NCBI GenBank assembly: GCA_026874595.1
Contig: CM049321.1
Coordinates: forward strand, 6,064,979-6,128,978
DNA length: 64,000 nucleotides
From: Sipunculus nudus
Taxonomy: Eukaryota > Annelida > Sipuncula > Golfingiida > Sipunculidae
Reading direction: 5' to 3'
Notes under the pieces: model-generated
What the model was told of the DNA's origin: nothing
What the model saw: only the letters and a program-made list of their open reading frames with translations
Databases searched by the model: none
Shown here: piece after piece, positions 34,985-47,914 of the stretch
How the letters are laid out: each line of letters opens with the position of its first letter
Position numbering within the stretch: position 1 is the first letter of the stretch
Position numbers and translations under genes: made by a program

Positions 34985-37295
34985 AGATCACATTAGCATA
35001 TGTAAGAATTGTGTCATTAATTTTTTTCTTTAATGGAACCTCTTCACGGGGAGGCTTATATGGGGTAATAGTTTTTTTTTAACCATAAAACTGCATTATG
35101 CGTGGAACCCGTGAGGTCCCCTAAGTGCAAAACCTTAGATTCAAGATTTTTATTTCTTTCTTTTTTCATTTTATGTTCGGCAAGATCTTTAAAGGGCTGA
35201 TATTTTATAGCAGAAATTGAGACACATTGAAAGTCTTAGGTCACAGGCATGGTCCGGTATCCATTTTGATCTTGACCGCATTTCCAAGGACTTTCATGTC
35301 ATAACCGTTTCCCGATAAGCCGAATGCATACATCAAGTATTTTTCATACTTTTGGTATATGACCCCATGAAATGCACATAATATAAAACCGATAATTCTT
35401 TCTACCTTTTTGTCGTCCTGTAAATGTCGGATTTCTGAGAATTGTCGATTTCACGCAACTTTTAAAATAGTTAAATGAATTTCAGATATCAGATATCAAA
35501 TTTCCAGAAAAAAAATCATCCTAGCATGCTTCTAACAACAATGGAATATCCCTTCATATTAAAATCCAAGTTAAACCTAATAATTTTAGATGCTGGTTCT
35601 TCGAAATATGAATTTGTAGTGCAATAAAAGTTTAAAGTGTACTAAAATTATTCTTTTTAAATTTTCGCCAATAATAAAAAGTTTCACGCTAAATATAGGC
35701 AAACAATGAAAAATAGATATTTGACGACAAATCATAACAAGTCTATGGTAATAAAATGGAAATGCTATTTACCATAAATGGCTGCAAAATAGCCATTTAC
35801 AGTTAAAATATATAAAACTAATAAAGTATTTATATCCTTGAAAATGCAAAGAAATGTTAATTCTCATACATCTCATTCAGAGTGTATTAAATGTTTCAGA
35901 AAAAAACACGTAAAATTTCCCTGCAGCAACAGTTTAATTTATATTTAGGAAAAACTAAAACAATATGTAAACAGACTTTTGCGATAGTTTAGAGTAATTT
36001 TCTGAGTTATATAGTTCTGAATTATCAGTGTGATAGAATTTTGTTGTCATGCCTCATCGGGAAACTCGACACGTTTTGGCGCCTCCTAGTGCTAACACTG
36101 CAAATTACTAACTAGTAGCTTCAGATTATCTTGAGCCTATATATTTTGCGGATGAGGCTTTGACTAGGTCATCGTTTCAGCGTTTCGTTTAGAAAAATAG
36201 CTAGTATGAATAATAACTGTAAGAAAACTGCGCGAAATGTATTTTCCTATTGATTGAATTAACTAGCCTATCAATTTACTGTTTACTATATATGTTATAA
36301 ATAATTCTTAGAAAACATCAGTACAGTCTCTAGTAAAACACACAAACCACATGTGGTCGTGTAAATTATAATCTTTATAATATAATTGGTATATGTTAAT
36401 CTATTCTTAAAATTACAGATCATATAAAGCAAGCGGCAATGGAGGAATGAGACGGGCTTAAATAACTAGAATGAAACCATATCCATGCCAAAGCTGCAAT
36501 GGAGAAATTTAGAAAGGTCTAACTTTCTACAATAAAACTATAATCATGCCTAGTAAAATATTACTATAATTCAGTTAAATCAATATATTAGAAAGCAGGT
36601 AAATTTTACAACAACTCAACCAAACTGATACAGACCAAGCCCACTGCCTACTTGTTGAAACAATTTCATTTAAATTTGTTGATTGGTTGTTCAGTATCAT
36701 AAATATTCTAAAAAAAATAATTGTAAAAATTAGGTTGCTCACCCTCGACAAAGACCATGTCACTTGGCCAAAAGATTCGGAAGGAAGAGAAAGTTGCACA
36801 AAAAAATCATGCTTTTTTATTATGTAGCTTTCCATATTAATTAGGTTTTTGCTCCTTTATGAGTTCGTGTGTGAGATTTAAGGGAAATTTATGATAAATT
36901 TAGGGGAAAATCGACAAATTGAAATGGGCATCAACTGGCAGAATAAATAAAACTTTATCAATCTTGAATAGATGATAAAAAAGTACAAATATATCGTATA
37001 TATTTTTTTAATAGCCAAGCTGTGGTAAATGTTAAGGAAAGATTAGGATTATCCTTTATTTTTGAATTTATATATTGTATATCCTACAAAACGTGAATTT
37101 AACAGCCCTTCAGGATCTAATTGTATGTTGTTGAAGCCAGGAGCCATCAATTGCCAGCGACATCTATGAATATTAGAGTTTACTATTAATTTACTTTCCT
37201 TATCCTAGTTTAAAGTGAAACATTCCTGAACTTTAACTTTATGTCATTGTATTTCCACAATTAATTAATTGACATACACTATTCAAGATTTTTGT
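34985..37295. other. 2.3-kb stretch inserted in unit 1, nature unknown
   Basis: In the paralogous unit the exon A donor is followed within about 25 bases by the sequence that here starts near 37300. The extra DNA is AT-rich, lacks recognised coding motifs and shows no clear terminal repeats. The open frame at 36575-36835 is unrecognised. Confidence 0.4.
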
Positions 37296-38040
37296 TTAAT
37301 TATATATGTTCCTGTCTAATTATACGATAAACCAATAGGTTATTTCATTCTAAAATCTAGAACTTGTGTTTCCGCCATAGATTACATAAAATATCTGCTA
37401 CAAGTGCTATTTTCTATTATCTTTATTGCATATTTAAGAAAGCATTTCATGGTGAAGGCATAGCTGATTTTATAAAGGGTTTCTATTGGCAGGAATGAAG
37501 TGTCCAGTGTCCGCATATATCTAATACTACTAAAATGATACTGTCCACAGGTTTATTTGTCCCAAAACATCCACAGTAAAGGGCCATGACAGTAGGCCAC
37601 TTTTGATACCAGCGTTAGTCATAGGCCCTAACTTACAGAATGCACACCAATTTGGCCGTTCCACTTCCGCACAGTTGAATTCCTGGCAGCATCACATCGC
37701 AGCTGGGTCGCGCATCATTACTCGGTGCTCGCCATCCCCAAACTTCATTTTGGCCCATAACCACAACGATGTTTATAGATTGGTTTCATTTCGACCACCA
37801 GACCACGCTATCTTACGGGTCTGCGGAGTTTGCTCCCTTACGGGTCTGGGCAACCAAAGATGGCAATACAGCCTTCCTCTAATACTGAACCCAACGGGTC
37901 CCCATTTTCTAGAATCTCTCTAAACATATGTAAGTTCAACGATCTTACTGTGTTATTTTCACCTAATATTAAAAAAAACTCACCTCCGCCATCCACTATG
38001 GGTATGTATTCACGATGTTTATATGAAGCTTCATCATCCA

Positions 38041-38440
38041 CGGGAGGGGGGGGCGGGGTGAGGGGCGGGGTGGTGTTATGGTTAAGGTGCCGGGCACATG
38101 ATCGAGAGGTCCTGAGTTTATGTTGTTGAGGTTAGATTTTTAGTAATTTTAAAAGTGTTTCTCCTGGGTTTGATTATATCGATTTCACCATAAGGTAAAC
38201 TCTTCACAGAAAAGCATTTATTGTATTAATTATTAAATATAATTCTTAAAGCTTTACGATTTGAGAAATGTCCTTCAAAATATCCAAATGTAGGAGGATC
38301 TTTTTTTTAAAGACAGATATTACAGATACATTTTGTAAACGGTGCATAATCATCTGCAATAATGTGTGTACTGTCAGTTGGTATTTTGATAAATGCAACA
38401 ATTTCCCAGAAAACTACCGTGGCAGACGGACATACCGTTT
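38041..38440 (+). mobile_element. Putative tRNA-derived SINE insertion
   Basis: About 400 bases absent from the paralogous intron near 46290. Near its left side TATGGTTAAGGTGCCGGG then GAGAGGTCCTGAGTTT (38077-38119) resembles the D-arm/A-box and T-arm/B-box of a Leu/Ser-like tRNA, with a degenerate B box. A G-rich stretch (38041-38070) precedes it. No target-site duplication was found. The tRNA relation is tentative. Confidence 0.35.
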
Positions 38441-39983
38441 CCGGTACATACGTTTTATACGTTGTCAGTGGCGGACCCATGCGCACGCCTCTCCTGGTAA
38501 GCTGTAGCATCCCTTATTTAATCTATGTCTTCCCAGTTATACTTTTATTCTTCATTATTTTTTAAAGATATATATATTTTGTTTATAATCCAGCAATGAA
38601 ATTATCAATTTTACCACAGTTTATTTCTTTAATACGTTCAGGATAAACTGCTTGGTATCAGATCTGCTCCACTGATTAACAGAGCATCAGTTGCGTCAAT
38701 TTGTCTTACAGGGTGTGTGTGTGGGGGGGGGGCAGCACTCGGAGACACACACAGGCCTCTAATTATAGGATCTGACAACTTTAAAATATATTATTGTCTG
38801 TATCATACATTTACAAATATATATACCAAATCACATTTCAAATATATTACAATTACTTATAAAGTTCTTAGAAAATAAAGTATTATCATTCCAGTATAAA
38901 TGTCTTCAAAATCAAGAGGACTACTAGTGAACATATGATATTAGAATTTCGATTAATTTATTACCTTATATTGAACATTATTTTTACAATATTGCTTGCA
39001 TCTACTGGCGTTTTCCTCATTAAATGTATAACCTGTTTTATAACTGCTGTTATCATTGACGATCCTTCTAGAAGATCAGGCTATACTTTAACATTTCATC
39101 TTGTATAAATATTTGTTAAAAAAATAAATATATGTTCATCAGGGAGTTAAGAAAGCTAATGCCATTTGACCTCTTGATATTTTAACATCTGAAAGCAGAT
39201 ATCTTTTTCTACACACTGGTCTATTTATCTTTATGAAATAATTGTACAATTGTACACTATTATTTAGAGAATTGATACTAAGGTTTAGCTGTTAAAGATA
39301 CAAAATATCTCTGGCGTCTTTATAAGATATAGGATCGCAGGTCACAAAGATCACAGGACCCTGTGTATATTTAGACAGAGGGGTTACCCAAGGGGTTCCG
39401 CAGGAAGCCATTCCCAATCTAACATTGCATGTAATGTTGAGGTAAACTTAAAAAGCACTGGGAAAATTATAGAATGAAAATGTTTTTAAAAATTTAAAAA
39501 TATGAGTAAAGTTTTATTTCTTTTCAGTTTATAGGTAACAATTAATACATTGAGATATATCTTGGGGACATACCTAAAAATGATTATTAAGTTCACTGTG
39601 ATAACTGACTCTTTCCAAAGAATCCAAATTTCTATTGATGCACTGGTATTGCTTCTCGTGTTTTGAGTATTTAAAATGTATAAGAAAATTGTAATTCTTG
39701 TTTTTTTTTTGGCTCATTCTTCAATTTCGTGGATTTTGATTTCAATTGTCTTATACAGACATACAGTTTTATTCGGCATTACCCCTATTGACTTTTAAAA
39801 TAAAACTTAATTTCGATAACAACTGTATTCAGTAAAAAGTATTGTTAGGACCTGTCAATAAAATGTTGCATATTAAATATAATCAGAAAATGAAAAAAAA
39901 ATAAAATCATGTTTATCATTATGCATGTTGAAAAGTGAATATTTGGACAGTAAATTGCTGACGGTTGTTTTCTTGTATTACAG

Positions 39984-40216
39984 CCTGGCCATGTTGTAGA
40001 GTCTGCGGATACCCTCACACGACAATACCGGATGGTCTAAATTTTAACGTCAATGGTGTATGTACAAATGATATGATCCTTACTGATGATGGAAAGCTAG
40101 ATATGGATATGATCACAATGCGACGAAACAATAATCTGCGCCACAGCTGGACCGACAAAATCATCGTCAGACAGAACGGAGGCGTATATAGTATGAACCA
40201 TACATCCGTGTCTGTG
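39984..40216 (+). CDS. Second VWD exon A (divergent, intact)
   Basis: The acceptor is TATTACAG and the donor GTAAGA. The length is 233 nt, the same as exon A at 45299, with the same phases (in 1, out 0). It encodes CCRVCGYPHTTIPDGLNFN and NGVCTND, the G-x-P-H-x-x-x-x-D-G and following cysteine pattern that opens VWD domains, and ends NHTSVSV with one N-glycosylation sequon. It is closer to the VWD consensus than exon A at 45299 but only distantly similar to it. Joined to the exon at 53819 it reads SVSV-ENTRVALP, which suits the V-x-V-N-x-x-x-V-x-L-P strand of the domain. It could be an alternative cassette of the same gene or part of a nested paralogue. Confidence 0.7.
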
Positions 40217-41085
40217 GTAAGATATATGTTTATTAAGTTTATGACTTCTTTGCTTCGTTACTTGGTTGGTTAATCGGTTTGGTCGATCCATTGGTAAATT
40301 TGTTATCTCTTAGACACTTAACTTGGAACGTTATATCAGTTTGGAGGACATGGGTCACAATATATTTTTTCTTAAGGGATTCTCAATCGTTGTAAAAATG
40401 GGTAACATGTTTATCAAGGTGATATCTTCACGGTGTTTTTTTTTTCCCACCAAGGCTGAACGGTCTGCACGCTTAATGGGAAAGTCATACCCAACAGCCC
40501 TGTTTCACTCGCAACCAAACGCACCTTTCGGATCCCTCAGTGATATGCCCAGTAAAATAAATAAATAAATAAATGTGCCAATGTGAGTTATAATTAAGGA
40601 AATATGTATTCTTTATTCGGTCTTATAACACAACATCCCTTTTTTTGACTAAATGTCCTAGTGCACGAAGGATTTTACACGATTGGTTTTAATGTTCGTA
40701 TGCCATAGATAATCTGGTACCATATGTGCAATCCATAAATACACATACACGTATGCATGCACACACACGTATCCACGCACACACATATAAAATATATAAA
40801 CTTGTATATTATTGCCCATACGGCGTATTTTTCTTTAATCGAACTGTGCGTTCAAATCTACTTACATCGCCCCAATCTACTTACATCATGAAAGTCAGGT
40901 TGAATGGACTTTTTAAACAACGGATTCGAATTAGCATAGAAGCGCCATACGACTGGTCATTGCTTACCGGGGACCAATCACGGTAAATAATACAATGTGC
41001 TAGAGTCTTGGGAGATCATATGAGAAAACTAGACCTTATACTTCGGTTGAATGACGATAACGTTATGATGATATCTCAGCTAACT

Positions 41086-42789
41086 AGGGACCCATGGGTC
41101 TCGACGCTCAGCTGCAATTGTCTATAAGGATATATATGTTTATGAGGTTTTCCTAAATATTGGTCCTGTGATCAGTTTGAAACCAACCTGTCTACTCAAA
41201 CTGGAGTTATCATCCATAAACTAATTTGTGAATGGATAGGCCCTGTGACCTTAACCTTTGACCTTATAACCCCAAAATAAAAAGGAAACTTCCCCTATGG
41301 GCAGATGCACCACATGTTGATGATTGAAGGACTGAGATGAAAAGTTTGGCTTTAAATGCATCCACAATCTTTCTAAAGTAGTGGGCCTTGTGACCTTGAC
41401 CTTTGATCTCATGTCCCCAGAATCAACAGTTCTTACTTTAGTGGTTGGCCATATATAAGTCAAGTTTGAAACCAATATTTCAAACTAAACTAGTACGTGT
41501 TTACATCTGGAAACTAATATGTGAATTGATGGCCCCAATAACCTCTACCTTGTGATCCCAAAATCCATCAGTTACTTCCACTATTAGCAGGGGACCAAAA
41601 TCTGGAAGATAGAATGTTTGGGACAGAAAGTTTGGCTAAAGATACATCAACAATCTTTTTAAAGAAGTGGGTTCTGTGACCTTGACCTTTGGCCTTATGA
41701 CCCAAAAATCAAAAGGGTTCTTACATTATTGGTGGGTCATATATAAGTCAAAATTGAAACCAATATGTTAATCCAAACTGGAGTTATCATCCAGAAACAA
41801 ATATGTGGACAGATGGCCCCTTGTAACGATGACCTTTGACCTTGTGACCCCAAATCAATCAGTTTCTTCCCCTTCTGGCAGTTCAGCTATATGTGCATGA
41901 TGGAAGGTTTTGGATGAAAAGTCTGGCTTAAAATGCATTCACAATCTTTCTAAATAAGTGAGTACTGTGACCTTGACCTTTGACCTCATGACCCCAAAAT
42001 TGAACAGAATCTTCCCCTATTGGCAGGTTAGCGATATTTTGAAGATGGAAGGTTTGGGATGAAAAGTTTGGCTTCAAATGCATAGGCATTCTTTTTAAAG
42101 AAATGAGTCCTGTGACCACGACCTTTGACCGCTGGACCCCAAAATCCACATGGTTCTTACTTTAGTGGTCAGTCATATATAACTTAAGTTTGAAACCAAT
42201 ATGTCAAACTTAACTTGAGTTATCATCTGAAAATAATATGTAAACATATGGCCCCTGTGACCTTGACCTTTGACCATGTGACCCCAAATTCATCTATGCT
42301 CTCCCAATACTGCCAAGTCAGCAAAATGTGCAAAATGGAAAGTTTGGGATGAAAAGCTTGGCTTAAAATGCAGCGATAATCTTTTTAAAAAAGTGAGTCA
42401 TTTGACATTGACCTCTGACCTCATGACCCCAAAATCATATAGGTTCTTGCTTTAGTGGTGGGCCATATGTAAGTCAAGTTTGAAATCCATGTGTCAATAC
42501 AACCTGGAGTTATCATCTGGAAACAAATCTGTGTGGATGGACAGATGGAGAGACAGACAGACAAACAGACAGGCAGACAGTGATAACTATATGGCATCCA
42601 CTTGTGATCAATAAACACACCAGGTTTTGGTACACTAGATGTAATTACAGCTGAGAGACTGACATGATTAATGTCATTTTATAGTAATAAAAATTTAAAA
42701 TATTCATTTAAATAACAAAAAATACAGGTGGTGCCACATTTTTCGGGAACTGACAAAACAAGGGACCCATGGGTCACGGCGCTCAGCTG
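41086..42789. repeat. Tandem array of about 145-bp units carrying TGACCTTTGACC, bounded by short direct repeats
   Basis: Nine GTGACCTTGACCTTTGACC-type motifs occur near 41245, 41391, 41537, 41677, 41829, 41968, 42112, 42257 and 42403. Spacing is 139-152 bases, and two alternating unit types make a dimeric repeat of about 290 bases. TGACCTTTGACCT, the exact complement of a DR1 nuclear-receptor element, is perfect at 41830-41842 and 41974-41986 and one or two bases off in most others. The array is flanked by AGGGACCCATGGGTC...CGCTCAGCTG at 41086-41114 and 42761-42789; GACCCATGGGTC is a perfect palindrome. It lies in the intron between exon A copies. Diverged units recur at 23.5 and 57.4 kb. Confidence 0.75.
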
Positions 42790-43760
42790 ATCGTGATTTG
42801 ACTATAAATGTTTCTCCACTGTGATACTATATCGAGTCGATAAAGCTTATGAATATCATGGACATGTTGGGCTATTATAAAGGAATGTAATGTAATATGT
42901 GAGTAAATGATAAATGAAATACCTGACTGATGGATTAATAGAGTCAAATATAGTGGTTTATTTTTATTTATTTAGGAATGGTTGAAAATAGTGATATATT
43001 TGAGCAAATATGAATGCAATGACAGCAGTTATAAGCAGTAGTAGAATGATGATAAGGCTATTTGTTGAAGGATCTAAAGTGTATGGTAGTCTGCAAGCTA
43101 TCAATTTGACAGATATGATGTTATGATTAACTATGCTGATGAAGTGATTTATGAATTTGTGACTGTATGACACAATATATGTTTAGTCTTGACAAGGTAC
43201 ATCATTGTGATGCCCACTATGTCTACATATTACACAATATTGACATAATTTCTGGCATGTACATAGGTACATATGGACGAATAGTTAAACAAAATATTAA
43301 AGTATGAATATATCTAATTCATCTAGTTCTTGCTTACTGAGGCTGACTTTGGGATGGGGTTCGGATAAGGGAAAAGTGAGGGCAGAACGTAGGTGGATGT
43401 AGAAATATTCGATTGTAATGTTTTTCATTTATATAAGAATATGAAAAGCTAAGAGAAAAGGGGCCCTCCTACTTGGTTATAGTAAAGTTCTAAATATATG
43501 ATTGCAAACTAATACTCTGACAAGACTGTCATGAAGAAAAACAGTAAAAGTTTTGAGATACTGTGATGCATATGAAAATTTACAGATGGACAGGCAAGTG
43601 GACTGAATGGACTTATACCTTTATTTCACTTTCAAGGCAATAATGTATTTAAGTTTGTATATTATCCTTTTTTTTAAGCATATCCACTTTTTTCAATTAA
43701 GAAGTTTTTATCTGAATCATTTTTTTATTTACAGGTTTTATAAATTTTTAATAAAAAAAA

Positions 43761-43891
43761 ACTGAAAATATAAGTTAAAATATTAGAATTGTTGCAAAAG
43801 TTGCAATCATTATATATACAGAGATAAAACTGAAACTATAAGTTAAAAAAATAGAATTGTTGCAAAAGTTGCAATCATCATATATCCAGAG
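43761..43891 (+). repeat. Two-copy tandem repeat of about 68 bp
   Basis: 43761-43828 and 43829-43891 share ACTGAAANTATAAG, GAATTGTTGCAAAAG and TTGCAATCAT in order. No function is visible. Confidence 0.8.
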
Positions 43892-44810
43892 TGTAGCTCA
43901 TATTGGGTCATATTATGCATACACATATATTTTATTATTTTTAAATGTTTAAACTGAATTTAAAAGAAAATAATGCCACAACATGGCATCTACAAGAATA
44001 TTCCTTGAATCACTATTAAAAATTTTGCTGTCTGCAGAGGCAATAGCACCTGAATTGGGAGGAACTTAAAATTGATACAAATTTAACTGATGCTCCGATG
44101 AGAGGTTTTTGGGAAATATTTACTCAAAATGAATCAGGCCGCCGAAGTTGAACATTTGAGCTTTTCAATATTGCTGATTTTTTTTCCCATTGCGCATATA
44201 AGAGTTGCAACTTCAGGTGTTTCAGAGGCGAGAAATAACTGAATATGTTGTCCTAAATGTTTGACTTGCATTTTAAGGGAATCCTGGTCAATAATTCGTA
44301 TTACATTTATTGCTGTACTTATCTGAAAATCGTAAAATTAGGCTACAGAAGAGGAACACAAGAAAAAATCATGTATATATAGATTAAAGTGTATATCACA
44401 TAAATATGGTAACCGCCGTCATCTCTCACGACCTGGTGTCAATCATACAACCTGTGACAGATATGTTTCGTATAAAAATTCTTATCAAAGTATATACATA
44501 ACAAGGGAAAAAAGGGAAGAAGCCTTTGTTATGACAAATAACAAATGGGTGTGATAGAGCCAAGAGACATATTTTGATAAGCAAATACATTTGAGCGTCG
44601 TTAATATGAACATCTTGGTGACAACGACTTTATTCGGATAAAAGGCGATTCACTGCTAATTGTTATTTAAACGTCAGTTCAATTGAAATGTGTTTGAAAA
44701 TAAAACAAAACACCAATGATGAATAAAAAGACAAAATCTGTTTACATTAATATTATTTGGTTATGTTAATATAAAGTCAATATTGGTCATGTGTAACTGT
44801 TAACTTGCAG

Positions 44811-44837
44811 TTTTGGCAGAAGTTCACGGAGCAAGAG
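44811..44837 (+). CDS. VWD-domain secreted protein, 27-nt micro-exon completing the signal peptide
   Basis: It is bounded by acceptor CTTGCAG and donor GTGAGT. Entered in phase 1 from the signal exon it encodes F-LAEVHGAR and leaves in phase 1, where exon A continues D-ICCKLSGNG. The joined N-terminus is MKYNGRFILLSVLSF then LAEVHGAR. This gives a complete signal peptide with a plausible cleavage after HG or HGA. Entered in phase 0 it would read FWQKFTEQE, which has no known role. The phase fit on both sides plus the signal-peptide logic make this a likely real exon, although a 27-nt match could be chance. Confidence 0.55.
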
Positions 44838-45298
44838 GTGAGTATTTTTTAAACACGACATTTGGGTATCAATCTGTACATCTGATGTTTGTCACATTAA
44901 GTTTCAAATCTAATATATGTACTTGTCTGTAATTCGCAGAAGAGCACATATCGACGATAAATATGGAGATAATGTAGAATTGAATTGTCAAAAGTGTAAG
45001 CTTTTCTGTATTATAATAATGACATATATCATTTAGTGATGATAATCCAGCAAATAAAAGCCAAGGTGATTAACTTTGGCCTAAGTTAGAAATGGTCATT
45101 TGTTAAAAATATAATGTTGGCGTGGATCCAAATGAAAGAGGGATCCAGTCTAATAACTGACTGGAATTACAGTTTCTGCGGGGATATTTTGAATGTTTAA
45201 CAGAAGGGTATCATGTGTACCTATGAATACCTGTTGTTTATACATGTTTCCCTTCAGATGACAGCACAGGTACTGATGTAAGTCTCTTTTTTTCGCAG

Positions 45299-45531
45299 AT
45301 ATATGTTGCAAGCTGAGCGGTAACGGGAACTACAAACAATTCGACAATCCTCCGAGTGTACATTTTAGAAGCAACTGTGTGTACAATTTCGCATCTGACA
45401 TAAATGGAGTATTTCAAATCTGGGTCGATCCTGAATTCCATAAAGATAACCCTAAAGTCAGCTTCGCAAATAGTACGATCATTCATTATGGCGGCAAGAC
45501 GTACTATCTCAACTACACGGAAGTCCAGTTG
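45299..45531 (+). CDS. VWD-domain secreted protein, exon A (first half of the VWD domain)
   Basis: The acceptor is TTCGCAG and the donor GTATGT; 233 nt, phases 1 to 0. It encodes ICCKLSGNGNYKQFDNP, then RSNCVYNF, FQIWVDPEF and KVSFANST, ending YYLNYTEVQL. This matches the VWD start (C-x-V-x-G-x-x-H/N-Y-x-x-F-D), the following cysteine and the first beta-strands. N-glycosylation sequons are NST and NYT. VWD modules form disulphide-linked, often multimerising extracellular proteins (VWF, mucins, zonadhesin, BMPER). A dead copy lies at 34733 and a divergent copy at 39984. Confidence 0.85.
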
Positions 45532-45539
45532 GTATGTCG

Positions 45540-47914
45540 GAACTTTGTTTTAATTTTATATGTTTCTGTCTAATTTATAAGAAACCTATTGTTCATGTCA
45601 TTCCAAAATGTATAACTTATGTTTCCGCCAAAGATCAAATAAAATTTGCTACATGTGTTTTTTTCAAATTCATATACGGGAAAACAAGAACATTGATCCC
45701 TTATGTTTATTTCATATTTGACCAAGCATTTTTAGGTGAAAGCATGGGTAATTTATGTAAGGTTTTCTATTGGAAGAAATGAAGCGTCCAGTGTTTACAT
45801 CTATCTCTTTACCACTAATATTATCCTTTCTGTATGTTTGCTTGTTCGAGAATTTCCACAGAAAAAGGCCATGACTGTGGGCCTTTTATCTATCAGCGTT
45901 AGTCATATGCCTTAACTGACATAACTTACACCAATTTGGCCCTTCCAATTGCAAACAATTGAATTCCTGCAACATCACACGGCGCTCGCCATTGCTGACC
46001 TTCACCTTGGCCAATCATAACAACGACGTGTATAGGTTGGTTCCATATCCGACACTGGATATCGCTTCATTACTCGTCTGCGGAGTTTGCTACGCCTGGA
46101 GAACCAATCGGAGGCAATACACCCGTCCTCTGCTACTGGACCTAACAGGTCCTATTGCCCTTGTAACTCTCTAAACGTAAACGTATGTAAGTTTAAGGAT
46201 CCTGTCTGTGTTACTTGCACCTCGTGTATTCGTCAAACTCCACCATGGGTAAATATTCAAGGTGTTCAATGTGGCTTCACAATCCTAGTTCATATGTTTT
46301 ATACGTTGTCATTGGCGAATTTCATGTACCCCCCCCCCCTCCCGGCGAGCTGTAACATCTCCCATTTTTTCTCCTGCTTTCCCCTTAAATTCGTATTTAA
46401 TTTTAAAAATATATATATATATTTTTTTATTTCCCAGCAATTAGATTATTAAGTTTTCCACAATTTTTGTACTTTCTAATACGTTGAGGATTTTAATAAA
46501 CGGCTCTGCATATGATCTGCTCCGTTAATTAACATATTTGTCTTCAAGAGTAAAGGGGGGCGCACTGGCACACACACAGGCTTGTAAATATTGCGTCCGA
46601 TAAATTTCAAGAATATTGTTGTATGTATGATACAGTTCAAACATATATACTCACATTTCAAATACATAACAATTACGGTTTTAAGAAAATAAAATATTAT
46701 TATTCCTGTATAAGTTTAAATTCTAAATGAGGTTTAGCTATAACAGTTATAGTAAACTCATAAATGGAACCAAAGTCTATCAATACATTTATCCAGATGT
46801 TTCATTTGAAATCTCTGAATAGCGGGGGAGGAGGGTTACATTGACCATCCACCCTTGTAAAAAATGGGGGAAATATATAACCCCTCACCCATCTCCCCAT
46901 ATATTGACGCCCCTTGATAGAAATAAATTACAAATAACTTTTTATACTGTTGGAGAAGGTCTTTCCATTCTTACACTCAGCTAGGTAATTAGAAGAAGGA
47001 ACTACTACTTCATAGTGATGCTAATTTTATAGAAGTATAAATATTTATGCCGGTCTACCATAAAGTTTGACTACGTAATGCAAAGATATTCAAAACAATA
47101 CTAGCTGAGGAACAGAAATACCTCATTTTTATAGGTGCTTTTGAATGCCCTATTTAAATTTCATATTCAAAAATATGTTCAATATGTGGAGGAGACCTAA
47201 GACCTATTTTTTTTATAGCAAGCTTTTCACCAAATTTTTCTATAGATTTTTATTTGATTAAATTGCGAACACATTAATGAACTTAAGTTTTGCTGTCAAG
47301 AACAATTCTTAAAAAGTTTCTTTAACGTTTCTAAGAGTTTCCAAAAAAATGTATATAAACACCGCAATGTTATTAAAAAAAATTTATCCTAGGTGATTGG
47401 CTGCATGAATGTTGAATTATCAATTTGTTGTAAAACATCCACAATTCAGGTTGGTCTGACTTGCCAGGTAACCTTGTTAAATATGTTTCGTTTATTTGGT
47501 TCACCACAAATGTAAAACGGGGGGGGGGGGGGGGGGTAAAGAAATAAAGCAGCCTATGTAAGCATTGATCGTGGTTTTCCGTCCTATTTCTATGAAGGTG
47601 TCAAGGGATTGTCGTAAGTTTATACACTCCAGATATCGGAATAGGGTCCCTAAATATAAATACAATATAAACAAAACCGACGAATATTAATACCTATACC
47701 TAGGTGCACCTAATACATACACCATGGATCGATCAGAACTTTCCTAAACAATTCGAAGGTACTGTTGGAGAAATTATTGAAATATTTTTATGTTGTGTTA
47801 TTAAGAATTATTAAGATGTTTAGAACAATCAAATTATCCAAAACGTTCTCGGATAAATATTTTTTAGATAAAAAATGGTAAAATACATATATTTAGCTAT
47901 AATTCACATTACAG
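45540..47914. other. Intron between VWD exons A and B
   Basis: The part to about 46730 is duplicated at 37300-38930. Matching frames in both copies (for example HNNDVYRLV near 46020 and HNDVYRLV near 37760) come from the duplication and show no splice or domain support. A G17 run lies at 47520-47536. No gene is seen in 46740-47914. Confidence 0.5.

Larger units (their letters stand above)
34555..38930 (+). repeat. Tandem segment duplication unit 1 (dead exon A plus intron)
   Basis: It matches 45110-46730 in the same orientation. The match runs from GCGTGGATCCAAAT (34552 and 45119) through exon A and far into the following intron, including the GCGTTAGTCAT landmark and the ACACACACAGGC landmark. 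Unit 1 is longer because of about 2.3 kb (34985-37295) and about 0.4 kb (38041-38440) without counterpart in the other unit. A trace of the same unit, TGATGCACTGGTATTGC, also occurs before the third exon A at about 39637. Confidence 0.75.

Noticed and set aside
37603-37923. Frame with an HNDVYRLV stretch, resembling one at 45959-46174
   Set aside because: The similarity comes from the duplicated intron. There is no signal peptide, domain or splice logic, and the frames drift apart.
44811-44837. Micro-exon read in phase 0 (FWQKFTEQE) as a continuation of the exon at 39984
   Set aside because: Phase 1 reading gives a complete signal peptide and a correct join to exon A, which explains more.
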